A DNA stretch of 64,000 nucleotides from Halanaerobium saccharolyticum (GCF_003259895.1 NZ_QLME01000006.1:1-64000); one strand, 5' to 3'. Positions 26,147 through 35,043 are shown, counted from the first letter of the stretch. Numbers and translations: made by a program. The notes: generated by a model from the sequence alone, not told the origin.

Positions 26147-27484
26147 TTATTGATAAAGTGAATTATATTCCTGTAGTGACTCATCTACCTGTGCCGCTGC
26201 ATCTTCCATAGCTTCCTGTGGAGTCATAGTCCCCTGTAAGGTCTCCTCTATTGCACTTTCTACTATCTGTCTTACTTCAGGGAAAGTCCCAATTAAAGCA
26301 CCCTGAGTTGGAGCACCTTTTTTACTTAACAGAAGCTGTAGGAATGCTGTCATATGATTTGGATTTTCAGCAAAGAACTGATTATTCATTTCTCTTTCTA
26401 CTGCTGATTTAGTTACAGGGAAATATCCTGTCTGCTCAAACCAGTAAACCTGCTGTGCTTCTTCGGTCAGAAAACTTAAGAATTCCCAGGCAGCTTCTAG
26501 CTCTTCCTGTGGATGATCTCTAAGTGCCCAGAGGCTGGCTCCACCAATAATTACTCCACCGCGATCTACACCATCAGGACGGGGTAGAAAAGCTGTACCC
26601 AGTTCATAACCTGATGCTTCAGCATTTTCGCTAAAGTTTGTAACCTGGGCGGTAGATTCGATCATCATTGCAGCACGTCCTGATAAGAATGCCTGTTTTG
26701 CACCATCCCAGCCGCGGCCAGGGTTTAACATAATCTCTTCCTCAACCATTTCTTTCCAAAGTTCAACAAATCTAACTGCTGGCTCCTGATCTAAATATGA
26801 TTCAGTTGCCCTACCATCACGGCCGTTGTTGTTATTAACCAATAGTGCATCCTGATTTGCAACCATCTGTTCTACAAACCAACCAACTATACCGAGAGTA
26901 AAACCATAGCGTTCAACATCTCCATCTTCATTTCTGATAGTCAGCTGTTCGGCATATTCTTTCAGTTCACTAAAAGTCTGTGGTGGATCATTAGGATCCA
27001 GACCGGCTTCTTTAAACGCATCTTTATTATAATATAATATAGGAGTAGATGAATTAAAAGGCATTGAGTTTAACTGCCCATCTACCTGATAATAATTAGA
27101 AACTGGTGTTAAAAATTTACCCCAATCAAAACTATCATCCTGAGCTACTTCTCTCCCAAGTTCTTCAATTGGAATGATAATTCCACTATCAACCATTACC
27201 TGAGTTCCAATTTCATAAATCTGAACAATATGAGGAGCATCCCCACTTCTTACTGCAGATTCTGTCTTAGTTAAAGTGTCATTATAAGTACCCGTATTTT
27301 GTGGCACAACCTCAATATTCGCATGCTGTTCATTAAATCTCTCAACCAGAGTCTCTGTGACCTCTAAATTGTGTCCCCCCATGGCATGCCAGAAATTAAT
27401 AGTAATCGGATCTTCCTGAGCAGCTGCAGAAAAAGTCAGCACCAAAACCAGTGATAAAGCAAGCAGCATAGTTATTTTTCTCAT
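26147..27484 (-). CDS. ugpB: ABC transporter solute-binding protein, UgpB-like, copy 1
   Basis: Secreted receptor (445 residues, signal peptide ending LTFSAAAQE) resembling glycerol-3-phosphate receptor UgpB: INFWHAMGGHN at the start, QIYEIGT, SMPFNSSTPILYYNKDAF and the VGWFVEQM segment corresponding to the UgpB Trp-containing ligand loop. It is the first gene of the ugpB-ugpA-ugpE-ugpQ operon. AAAGGGGAG precedes the ATG. A consensus promoter lies at 27568-27596, and the GGAGGTGGTA element sits at the predicted mRNA start. Confidence 0.88.
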   Translation of the reverse strand: MRKITMLLALSLVLVLTFSAAAQEDPITINFWHAMGGHNLEVTETLVERFNEQHANIEVVPQNTGTYNDTLTKTESAVRSGDAPHIVQIYEIGTQVMVDSGIIIPIEELGREVAQDDSFDWGKFLTPVSNYYQVDGQLNSMPFNSSTPILYYNKDAFKEAGLDPNDPPQTFSELKEYAEQLTIRNEDGDVERYGFTLGIVGWFVEQMVANQDALLVNNNNGRDGRATESYLDQEPAVRFVELWKEMVEEEIMLNPGRGWDGAKQAFLSGRAAMMIESTAQVTNFSENAEASGYELGTAFLPRPDGVDRGGVIIGGASLWALRDHPQEELEAAWEFLSFLTEEAQQVYWFEQTGYFPVTKSAVEREMNNQFFAENPNHMTAFLQLLLSKKGAPTQGALIGTFPEVRQIVESAIEETLQGTMTPQEAMEDAAAQVDESLQEYNSLYQ

Positions 27485-27547
27485 TAATAATTCACTCCCC
27501 TTTAGCTAAAATTCTGTCATATCTTAACCTAACTCTTATTCGTTTTT

Positions 27548-27557
27548 TACCACCTCC
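27548..27557 (-). promoter_or_regulatory. Leader element GGAGGTGGTA at the predicted 5' end of ugpB mRNA
   Basis: It lies 63 bases before the ugpB start codon and only a few bases after the transcription start predicted from the consensus promoter. A ribosome-binding-like sequence at the very 5' end and far from any start codon matches the STAB-SD arrangement of Bacillus cry3A leaders. Confidence 0.6.
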
Positions 27558-27567
27558 TCTACTGCTT

Positions 27568-27596
27568 ATTATATATTTATTAGAATTATTTGTCAA
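27568..27596 (-). promoter_or_regulatory. Consensus sigma-A promoter of ugpB
   Basis: TTGACA (27591-27596) and TATAAT (27568-27573) with exactly 17 bases between them, both at full consensus. Transcription should begin near 27561. Confidence 0.85.
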
Positions 27597-27766
27597 TTAA
27601 GAATATTCGATATTATTGTTAAGTTCCTTAATTTCAATATTCTTTCTTTGCTCCAAATACTACCCTATTTATTACTATACAGGAGAGAAGTTAAAACTAG
27701 ATTTCTAAAAAGTTAAAGTTATATAAAATCACTTATTTTAAAAGATAAACTAATTTGTTAAAACTC

Positions 27767-27795
27767 TTGCAAAAAGAAAGCAAAATGCTTATACT
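27767..27795 (+). promoter_or_regulatory. Sigma-A promoter of the MFS gene
   Basis: TTGCAA (27767-27772), a 17-base spacer and TATACT (27790-27795). The predicted start of transcription (about 27802) falls after the first ATG of the frame, which argues against that ATG being used. Confidence 0.6.
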
Positions 27796-28953
27796 ATGAT
27801 AAATACATCAGGGAAAGAAGGAATTATCATCTTATTTAAATCATATTATTTTATCTATTATATCTACATAGCAGCTACAACCTATATCAATATTCACATG
27901 GAAGAAATCGGACTTTCGGCAACTCAAATTGGAATGATGACTTCAGCTGCCAAAACAGCCGCCATTATGGCTCTCCCGATCTGGGGAATGATGTCTGATT
28001 ATTTTGAGGCAAATAAAAAAATACTGCTCTTTACTATCTCGGGAACCCTTATTTTTTCCCTCAGTTTTTTATTGAGTCAAAGTTTTTTAGTGATTTTTAT
28101 ACTTTACAGTTTTTTTGTTATTTTTAGCAGCTCCATTGTCCCCCTTTCTGATTCTTTACTGCTCAACTATCTAGGGGACAGAGCCGAACAGTACGGACAA
28201 TTTAGAGTCTGGGGCTCGCTCGGTTATATGCTCGGAATTATGCCTTTTGGCTGGGTTATTGAACAGACTCAATCAGAAAGTACTTTTATATTAGCTGCTT
28301 CCGGCCTTTTTTTATCTTTATTTTTTGCTTATAAACTACCCAAAAGTGACAGAACTATCAAAGTTACAAGTTTAAGCAGTTTTAAACTTTTATTTAAAAA
28401 TAAAGATCTATTATATTTTTTGATCTTTACCTTTTTCATTCAGGCACCTTTAACTGCTAATTTTGTTTATTTTCCCATCTATTTCAAATCAATTGGAGGG
28501 GGAGAAACTCTGCTGGGACTGGGAATGTTTATTGCTGCCGGCAGTGAGCTCGTTATTTTTCAAAAGGCTGATATCTTTTTGAAAAAATTTAAATTAAAAA
28601 AAGTTTTATTATTAGCAGCCATGACTTTTGGTCTCCGCTGGTTTTTAATTGCTATCTGGTCCTCACCTGTACTTTTACTTTTGACTCAGATCTTCCACGG
28701 CTTAACCTATGCTTTATTTCACGTCACAGCGGTTGGCTATATTTCGAAACTGGTTGGAGAAAAATTTCGTTCGACCGGACAGAATCTTTATGCTTCAATT
28801 ATTAGTGTCAGCACTGTTGCCAGCAGTCTGATTGGGGGAATGATTTATGATGGAGCCGGTGGTGCAGCAATGTATGCTGTAGGAAGTGCAATTTCTCTGC
28901 TGGCCGGTCTTAGTTATTTTTATCTGCTGCATAGAATTGAATATAAAAAATAA
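27796..28953 (+). CDS. MFS transporter (LacY/NucH-like MFS_1 group)
   Basis: A 12-helix secondary transporter of about 375-385 residues. FKSYYFIYYIYIAATTYINIHMEEIGLSATQIGMM is typical of the group's helix 1 and first loop, and GQFRVWGSLGYMLG is the helix-4/5 signature. Substrate unknown; the group includes nucleoside, disaccharide and phenylpropionate carriers. The ATG at 27796 abuts the -10 box and has no ribosome-binding site. GAAGGA at 27817-27822 would instead serve a non-AUG start (ATC near 27829), which fits the expected N-terminus. It runs in the same direction as the second ugp set but ends in its own terminator. Confidence 0.8.
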   Translation: MINTSGKEGIIILFKSYYFIYYIYIAATTYINIHMEEIGLSATQIGMMTSAAKTAAIMALPIWGMMSDYFEANKKILLFTISGTLIFSLSFLLSQSFLVIFILYSFFVIFSSSIVPLSDSLLLNYLGDRAEQYGQFRVWGSLGYMLGIMPFGWVIEQTQSESTFILAASGLFLSLFFAYKLPKSDRTIKVTSLSSFKLLFKNKDLLYFLIFTFFIQAPLTANFVYFPIYFKSIGGGETLLGLGMFIAAGSELVIFQKADIFLKKFKLKKVLLLAAMTFGLRWFLIAIWSSPVLLLLTQIFHGLTYALFHVTAVGYISKLVGEKFRSTGQNLYASIISVSTVASSLIGGMIYDGAGGAAMYAVGSAISLLAGLSYFYLLHRIEYKK

Positions 28954-28967
28954 AAATAAATTTTAAG

Positions 28968-28997
28968 CCCTGTTTTATAATTTTAAAGCAGGGTTTT
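28968..28997 (+). terminator. Terminator after the MFS gene
   Basis: CCCTG...CAGGG stem, extendable by TTTA/TAAA across one G-T wobble, followed by TTTT. Confidence 0.75.
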
Positions 28998-29088
28998 CTA
29001 CTCTAACAGAGAAATATAAAATTAGAGCTTGTAATTATTTTTTTAGTTTAAAAATTCATAATATTATCACTTTTAGGGGGTAATCAGA

Positions 29089-29976
29089 TTGAACAGTAAG
29101 TTTGCTAAAAAATATCACTATTTAGCTTATCTTTTAATTGCACCATCAATTATTATTGTTACAACCTTTTTGATCTATCCTTCTCTACAATCACTCTATT
29201 TAAGTTTTTTTCGCTCGACACCTTTTGGTAACAGAATAATTTATGTTGGTTTTCAAAACTTCCAGCGGCTTTTAACTTCTCCTGCCTACTGGAATAGTTT
29301 AACCCGTTCCATTGTTTTTACAGGAGTGACCGTTTTCATTTCTATTGCTTCTGCTCTAATCCTGGCAGTAGTGACCAATAAAAAAATTAGAGGCGCAAAA
29401 ATTTATAAAAGTTTATTAATCTGGCCATTTGCTTTTTCTTTTGCTTTTTCCGGTATTATCTGGGGAGTTTTAATGCACCCCAATGTAGGAATCATGTCCT
29501 ATTACATTCAGCTATTAACCACTTATGAATTCAACTGGATTAATAATGGAACAGCTGCTTTCATTTTAATTATTATTGCCTCCAGCTGGCGGATGCTCGG
29601 CTATAATTTCATTTTCTTTATTGCCGCCCTGCAGAATGTTTCCCCTGAACTTTTAGAAGCAGCTGATATTGATGGTGCCAGTCCTGTTACAAAATTCTGG
29701 AGGATTACTTTTCCTTTAATTTCGCCAATTACATTTTTTCTCCTGATTATGAATACTCTGCAGGTCTTCTTTTTAACTTTTGGGGTTGTAGACGTGCTAA
29801 CTCAAGGGGGGCCGGCTCGAGCCACAGATATTGTTACCTATAAATTATTTAGAGATGCTTTTTTAAGTATGAGAACCGGTTATGCCTCGGCTCAGTCGAT
29901 TATTCTCTTTGTTTTTGTAGCAGTAATCACCATAATTCAGTTTAAATATGCCGGCGAAAAAGTATTCTATCAGTAA
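29089..29976 (+). CDS. ugpA: ABC transporter permease, UgpA-like, copy 2
   Basis: A 295-residue six-helix permease, paralogous along its length to the protein at 25164-26051 (IYPSLQSLYLSFFRSTPFGNR; VVDVLTQGGPARATDIV). The EAA loop is EAADIDGASPVTKFWRITFPLISP. The start is TTG, nine bases after GGGGG. It is followed by the UgpE-like gene after 15 bases. Confidence 0.88.
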   Translation: MNSKFAKKYHYLAYLLIAPSIIIVTTFLIYPSLQSLYLSFFRSTPFGNRIIYVGFQNFQRLLTSPAYWNSLTRSIVFTGVTVFISIASALILAVVTNKKIRGAKIYKSLLIWPFAFSFAFSGIIWGVLMHPNVGIMSYYIQLLTTYEFNWINNGTAAFILIIIASSWRMLGYNFIFFIAALQNVSPELLEAADIDGASPVTKFWRITFPLISPITFFLLIMNTLQVFFLTFGVVDVLTQGGPARATDIVTYKLFRDAFLSMRTGYASAQSIILFVFVAVITIIQFKYAGEKVFYQ

Positions 29977-29991
29977 AGGGGAGAATTCAGA

Positions 29992-30819
29992 ATGAAGCGC
30001 AAAAAGTCCACTACAATTTTTATTCATCTATTCTTAATAATTTCTGTATTTTTAGTTTCATTTCCAATAATTTATGCCTTTATGGTCAGTACCCTAAATG
30101 TAAATGAAGTTTATTCTTCCCCACCAAAACTGCAGCTTGGAAACAATCTAATCAATAATTATCGAGAGGCCTGGCAGCGTTCAAATATGGGGAAATTGCT
30201 TTTTAACAGTGCTTTTATTTCAATAGTTACAGCTGTCGGTAAAATTGCACTTTCAATTTCGGCAGCCTTTGCCTTTGTCTATTTTGGAAATTTTCCGGGC
30301 AAAAATATTCTTTTTGTCATGATTTTAATTACCCACATGCTGCCGCTGCCAATCAGAATTGTTCCCACCTATCAATTAATGGACAATTTAGGCTGGCTGG
30401 ATACCTATTATGCACTGACTATCCCATTTTTCGCCAGTGCAACCGGAGTACTTTTATTTAGGCAGTTTTATATGACTGTTCCAGAATCACTGCTGGAGGC
30501 CAGCTTAATAGATGGCATTACTCCACTGAGATTTCTCTGGTCAATTTTAATCCCACTTTCTAAAAGTAATATAGTTGCCCTGTTTACTATTGAGTTTATT
30601 TGGGTCTGGAATCAATATCTCTGGCCCTTAGTAACTACTAATAGTGCCCGTGTCCGGGTGGTACAGATTGGTCTTAAAATGCTGATCCCATCTGATGCCC
30701 AACCGGAATGGAATGTAATTATGGCGGCTTTAATAATTGGTGTTATACCACCACTATTAGTTTATTTAACTCTGCAGAAAAGTCTGGTTGAAGGCTTTGC
30801 TATGCAGCAGGATAAATAA
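29992..30819 (+). CDS. ugpE: ABC transporter permease, UgpE-like, copy 2
   Basis: A 275-residue six-helix permease paralogous to the protein at 24301-25143, with the EAA loop EASLIDGITPLRFLWSILIPLSKS. GGGGAG precedes the ATG. It is followed by a 196-base gap and the interrupted receptor gene. If the receptor is dead, this permease pair would need another receptor, such as the intact UgpB at 26147-27484. Confidence 0.88.
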   Translation: MKRKKSTTIFIHLFLIISVFLVSFPIIYAFMVSTLNVNEVYSSPPKLQLGNNLINNYREAWQRSNMGKLLFNSAFISIVTAVGKIALSISAAFAFVYFGNFPGKNILFVMILITHMLPLPIRIVPTYQLMDNLGWLDTYYALTIPFFASATGVLLFRQFYMTVPESLLEASLIDGITPLRFLWSILIPLSKSNIVALFTIEFIWVWNQYLWPLVTTNSARVRVVQIGLKMLIPSDAQPEWNVIMAALIIGVIPPLLVYLTLQKSLVEGFAMQQDK

Positions 30820-30837
30820 TAGATACTGATACCTATC

Positions 30838-30980
30838 AAAGGAGGGATAAACTGCGGTGAGTTTAATTAAATAATTTTTCAATCGGGGGTGAGAGTAAAA
30901 AATTCAATCAGGGAAGTTGAATTATAATCTCAGAATTACTCATCTGTCTCAGGTTCATTTTTCATCAAAAAAAGGAGGTG
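30838..30980 (+). promoter_or_regulatory. ugpB2 leader with three orphan ribosome-binding-like sites and a hairpin
   Basis: AAAGGAGGGA (30838-30847), GGGGGTGAG (30885-30893) and AAAGGAGGTG (30971-30980) have no credible start codon after them. AATTCAA/TTGAATT (30901-30923) forms a small stem, and TATAAT at 30923-30928 could be a -10. The last purine block is 35 bases from the ATG at 31016, too far for normal initiation. Confidence 0.4.
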
Positions 30981-31015
30981 TAATCTTCATTTATTAAGTT
31001 AAATGAAGAACATTT

Positions 31016-32311
31016 ATGTTAAAAAAATCTATTATTATTTTAACCTTAGTCACTCTTTTTGCTTTTAGTGCAGCCATGGTCTCTGCTCAAACCATAGAAC
31101 TCGAATTCTGGCATGCGATGAGCGGTGGTCGTACTGCTGCAGTAGAAAAAATTGTTGATGGTTTTAATGCAGAACACGATGATATTAATGTAACAGCTCA
31201 ATTTACCGGCAGTTATGCAGAAACTTTAACTCAGGGAATTTCTGCTGTCCGCTCCGGTAATCCTCCCCATATTATTCAGGTTTATGAAGTAGGTACTCAG
31301 ACAATGTTAGATAGTGAAGCAATTGTACCTGTTTACGAAATAGCAGAAGGTAAAATTGACTTCGGTAGTGTTATTCAGCCTATTTTAAACTACTATAGTG
31401 TTGATGGTCATCTTTATTCTATGCCCTTTAACTCCTCAACTGCAATGCTTTATTACAACAAAGATGCATTTGCAGAAGCAGGTATAGCAGCTGTTCCAGA
31501 AACCTGGGCAGACATTGAAGAAATGGGTCTGCAGATAATAAACAGTGGTGCAGCAAATCATGGTTTATCTTTTGGCTGGCCGGCCTAGATTTTAGAACAG
31601 ATGCATGCTTATCACAACAAACCTTATGCAAATAACGATAATGGCCGCAGCGGCCGAGCAAATGAAGTTTACCTTGACCGTGATTTTGCTAAAATGGTTC
31701 TGGGAACCTGGACAGATTTGGTAGAAAAAGATGTTGTAGCTTATGGAGGCCGTGAATATTCTGCCAACCAGGATTTCTTAGCCGGTGAAGTTGCAATGTT
31801 AATTCAGTCAACTTCTTCTTTAAGTTCAATTATTGAATCTGCTGATTTTGAAGTCGGTACTACCTTCTTACCTCGTATTGAAGGTTATGGAATTGGTAAT
31901 TCAGTCATTGGTGGAGCTTCTCTCTGGGTAATGCAGGGTCACAGTGATCAAGAATATGCGGCAGTAGTAGAATTTTTTAAATATCTGAGTTCAACTGATG
32001 TTACAATTCAGTGGCACAAAGATACAGGCTATTTCCCGGCAACAAATGCAGCCGTTAAAACTCTAATGGATAACCACTGGTTTAGCGACAATCCTAACTA
32101 CTTAACAGCTTTTCTGCAGGTCTTAAGTGGAGTCCAGTCCCCAGCAGCCAATGGTGTACTCTTAGGAAACTTTGTTGAGATCAGAGATATTGTTGATACA
32201 GCAGTAGAAGAAGCATTTACAGGAGTTTCTTCTGCTGACGAAGCCCTAAACAAAGCTGATCAACAGGCTGACAGTGTGCTTCAGGATTATACAGAGTTAT
32301 TTGATAACTAA
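31016..32311 (+). pseudogene. ugpB: UgpB-like solute-binding protein, copy 2, interrupted by an in-frame amber codon
   Basis: A single 432-codon frame with a signal peptide (ending AAMVSAQ), ELEFWHAMSGG, QVYEVGT, SMPFNSSTAMLYYNKDAF and later SVIGGASLWVMQG, all UgpB-like. TAG at 31586-31588 (codon 191) lies in GLSFGWPA-stop-ILEQM. The intact paralogue has GIVGWFVEQM there and E. coli UgpB has a ligand-loop Trp, so TGG to TAG is the simplest reading. The frame is otherwise open, with no second lesion. A possible restart at 31601 would give a fragment without signal peptide. TAG ends several other genes here, so general read-through is unlikely. A sequencing error remains possible. Confidence 0.85.
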
Positions 32312-32340
32312 GTTTAGCAAAGTAAATAGATTTTTTAATA

Positions 32341-32370
32341 AAACCCGACTGCAAAATGCAGCCGGGTTTT
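32341..32370 (+). terminator. Terminator of the second ugp set
   Basis: AAACCCGaCTGCA/TGCAGcCGGGTTT stem with a short loop, ending in TTTT, about 30 bases after the receptor stop. Confidence 0.9.
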
Positions 32371-32506
32371 GCTTTAGTACTTGAATTCATTTAAAAGTAC
32401 TGATAAATTAATACTAACATTAATTAATTCTAGAATTGGGCAAGTTAAGATCTTTCTGTTTTTCTGAGACAATGAATATAAAATGAGATTTTGAAAGGGG
32501 AAACAA

Positions 32507-33340
32507 ATGAGTGATTTAAATGATCTAAAAGAAATAAAATTTTTTATGCTGGATATGGATGGGACAATTTATCTGGAAAACGATATATTGAAGGGGAGTC
32601 TGGACTTTTTAGAAAAACTTGAAAAGACAGACAGAGATTACATATTCTTAACTAATAATTCTTCTAAAAATAGAGCTGATTATCAGCAAAAACTGGCTCA
32701 AATGCAAATTGAAGTTACAGCTGAAAAGATTATTAACTCAGGTGAGATTACTGCCTCTTATCTGGCAGAAGAGGGAAATAAGAAGGGGAAAAGAATTTAT
32801 CTTTTAGGAACAGAGTCTTTAAAAAAGGAAATGGAACGTTTTGGCCATCAAATTGTCAATGGAGAAGAAAATATTAAAGAGAAAGCAGAAAGTGTAGATT
32901 ATGTAGTTCTAGGTTTTGATAAAAGCTTAACTTATCAAAAACTCTGGGATGCCCATGAGCTGATACTATCCGGCGTTAATTATGTAGCCACCCATCCGGA
33001 TCTGGTCTGTCCTTTAAGTGGGGGCAAAACCCAACCTGATACAGGAGCAATGATCGAACTGCTGGCAGCCACAACGGGTAAAAGACCTCTAATTGTGGGC
33101 AAACCATCCAATCTTACTGTTGAATATATTTTAAAAAGATTTAATTTAAAAAAATCTGAGCTGGCAATGGTGGGAGATCGCTTATATACCGACATGAGGA
33201 TGGCTCATGATGCAGGAATTACAGGAATCTTAGTTTTGAGTGGAGAAAGTAAAAGAGATGACTTAAAAGAGCTGAGTGCTGATCAAAAGTATTATGATTA
33301 TGTTTTTGAAAGTGTAGCTGAATTAAAAAAAGAGTTATAA
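32507..33340 (+). CDS. HAD-superfamily phosphatase, NagD/AraL-like (HAD-IIA)
   Basis: A cytosolic phosphatase of 277 residues. Motif I is MLDMDGTIY, motif II LTNNSS, motif III Lys in GKPSN and motif IV VGDRLYTDM, with the large C2 cap typical of HAD-IIA. Relatives hydrolyse phosphoglycolate, glycerol phosphates, sugar phosphates or p-nitrophenyl phosphate. Its position after ugp-type genes makes glycerol-3-phosphate a possible substrate; that is inference. AAAGGGG precedes the ATG. Confidence 0.88.
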   Translation: MSDLNDLKEIKFFMLDMDGTIYLENDILKGSLDFLEKLEKTDRDYIFLTNNSSKNRADYQQKLAQMQIEVTAEKIINSGEITASYLAEEGNKKGKRIYLLGTESLKKEMERFGHQIVNGEENIKEKAESVDYVVLGFDKSLTYQKLWDAHELILSGVNYVATHPDLVCPLSGGKTQPDTGAMIELLAATTGKRPLIVGKPSNLTVEYILKRFNLKKSELAMVGDRLYTDMRMAHDAGITGILVLSGESKRDDLKELSADQKYYDYVFESVAELKKEL

Positions 33341-33360
33341 GTCAAAACTAAATAAACTAT

Positions 33361-33390
33361 TTAAGGGACAGCATTAATGCTGTCCCTTAA
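33361..33390. terminator. 30-bp perfect palindrome between convergent genes
   Basis: TTAAGGGACAGCATT and its exact complement, placed between the HAD gene (+) and sdaAA (-). The A/T-rich ends would supply a weak U tract in both directions, suggesting a bidirectional terminator. Confidence 0.6.
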
Positions 33391-33500
33391 TAATTTAGAA
33401 GTTAGATTGAGTTAGATTTTACTATTTTAACTTAATCTTTATAATTCAACTTTTTGAATGTTAGAATCTATTTTATTATAACTTATTATCATATTTCTTA

Positions 33501-34370
33501 CTACAGGTCTTGCTTAATCTTTAAAGCAGTAGGAGTTACTGCCAGTCCTCCGCGAGATGTTTCTTTAAGACAGGTCGGCATCTGATCACCAATTTCTGTC
33601 ATGGCCATAATGACCTCATCTGCCGGAATCACACTTTCAATTCCTGCCAGTGCCATTGTAGAAGCTGTATAAGCATGAGCGGCAGCAAAAGCATTTCGTT
33701 TTACACAGGGCACTTCTACAAGTCCTGCTACTGGATCACAAACTAAACCCAGCAGATTTTTTAAAGCCACTGCAAAAGCATCAGCCGCCATCCGGGGACT
33801 GCCTCCCCTGAGCTCAACAGCTGCTCCTGCCGCCATTGCAGCTCCAACTCCACATTCAGCCTGACAGCCACCGGCCGCACCAGCCAGAGTCGCTTTTCTG
33901 GAGACAACATAACCCAGTCCTGCTGCAGTAAATAAAGCTTCTACCAGCTTCTGATCACTTAAACTATTTTCTTCTCCAATTGCAAGCACCACTGCAGGAA
34001 CTATTCCGCTGACCCCAGCAGTCGGTCCGGCCACAATCTTACCCATCCCTGCATTAACCTCTGCAGTAGCCAGGGCATAAGTAATCATTTTATTATATAT
34101 ATTATTCTGCTCAGATTTTGAGGCAGTAGTTAGATATTTTTCCAGCTTAAGAGCCTCATCTCCAACCAGGCCACCTCCGGTCTGAATATTATTTTTGCGG
34201 CCATAATCAACAGCCTCTTTCATTACATTTAAATTTGCCAGCATTGATTTTCTGACCTCTGCCTCAGTCATTTCTTCCTCTTCAGCTTCAACCTGGAGTA
34301 CTATCTTCCAGATAGAAGTTTCAGCAGCTTCAGCCAGTGAGACAAGCTCTTTTATTGTAGCATATTCCAT
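33501..34370 (-). CDS. sdaAA: L-serine dehydratase, iron-sulfur type, alpha subunit
   Basis: Catalytic subunit of the oxygen-sensitive [4Fe-4S] L-serine ammonia-lyase, giving pyruvate and ammonia. The 289 residues include the cluster Cys residues in GGCQAECGVG and CDPVAGLVEVPCVKRN and the conserved GPTAGVSGIVPAVV stretch. It lies ten bases after sdaAB. Stop codon TAG. Confidence 0.95.
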   Translation of the reverse strand: MEYATIKELVSLAEAAETSIWKIVLQVEAEEEEMTEAEVRKSMLANLNVMKEAVDYGRKNNIQTGGGLVGDEALKLEKYLTTASKSEQNNIYNKMITYALATAEVNAGMGKIVAGPTAGVSGIVPAVVLAIGEENSLSDQKLVEALFTAAGLGYVVSRKATLAGAAGGCQAECGVGAAMAAGAAVELRGGSPRMAADAFAVALKNLLGLVCDPVAGLVEVPCVKRNAFAAAHAYTASTMALAGIESVIPADEVIMAMTEIGDQMPTCLKETSRGGLAVTPTALKIKQDL

Positions 34371-34380
34371 CTATTCCACC

Positions 34381-35043
34381 TCATATCCTCGGCAAATATC
34401 GAACCTGAAGAATATCCTCAGAATTCTCTAATTTAGTGATTACATCCTGGTTGGGCTGATCATCCATTTCTATAATACAGGACCCAATCTCACCTTTTCG
34501 ATTTCTATAAACCTGCATAAAAGCAATATTGATTTTATAACTACCCAGGATAGACGTGATAATCCCAACTTCTCCCGGACGATCCTGATGTAAAATCCAG
34601 AGAGTGGGCATTCTACCTGTTAATTCAACAGTGCTGCCGTTAATTTCTGTAACTTTAATTCTGCCACCACCAATTGAAGAAGCAACAATTTCTAAGTTTT
34701 TAGTTTTTTCCTTATTATACAATATAATCTGAGCTGTATTGGGGTGGACCTCTCTTAATTTTACCTCTTCTATGGAAAATTCCATACCTTCAGTTTCTGC
34801 CAGCTCAAAAGAACTACGCAGACGCTGATCATCAGGTAAAAATCCCAGTAAGCCTCCAATTATTGCTCTATCAGTTCCATGACCAACTGCGGTATCTGCA
34901 AAAGATCCGTGCAGCTTAACAACTGCTCGATCTATTTTATCTGCAAATAAGAGTTTGGCCATTCTACCGATTCTGGCAGCTCCCGCAGTATGAGAGCTGG
35001 AAGGACCGATCATAGCCGGCCCCATTATCTCAAAAATACTCAT
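34381..35043 (-). CDS. sdaAB: L-serine dehydratase, iron-sulfur type, beta subunit
   Basis: Partner of SdaAA (220 residues). GPSSSHTAGAARIGRMA at the start is the family signature, and a C-terminal ACT domain (about residues 147-220, LWILHQDRPGEVGIITSILG) probably binds serine as a regulator. Two-gene alpha/beta arrangement as in Bacillus. GGAG lies nine bases before the ATG. Confidence 0.95.
   Translation of the reverse strand: MSIFEIMGPAMIGPSSSHTAGAARIGRMAKLLFADKIDRAVVKLHGSFADTAVGHGTDRAIIGGLLGFLPDDQRLRSSFELAETEGMEFSIEEVKLREVHPNTAQIILYNKEKTKNLEIVASSIGGGRIKVTEINGSTVELTGRMPTLWILHQDRPGEVGIITSILGSYKINIAFMQVYRNRKGEIGSCIIEMDDQPNQDVITKLENSEDILQVRYLPRI

Larger units (their letters stand above)
27485..27795. 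other. Divergent intergenic region between ugpB and the MFS gene
   Basis: About 311 bases. The left part is the ugpB leader and promoter on the minus strand; the right end is a promoter reading towards the MFS gene. The centre (about 27600-27765) is AT-rich with nothing else I can support. Confidence 0.8.

Noticed and set aside
31586-31588. Pyrrolysine insertion at the amber codon
   Set aside because: The residue expected is Trp, a receptor is not a methylamine methyltransferase, and TAG is used as an ordinary stop in neighbouring genes. Cannot be fully excluded without a pylTSBCD search.
31601-32311. Second half of ugpB2 as an independent gene
   Set aside because: It is in the same frame as the first half, lacks a ribosome site and signal peptide, and continues the UgpB alignment directly after the amber codon.
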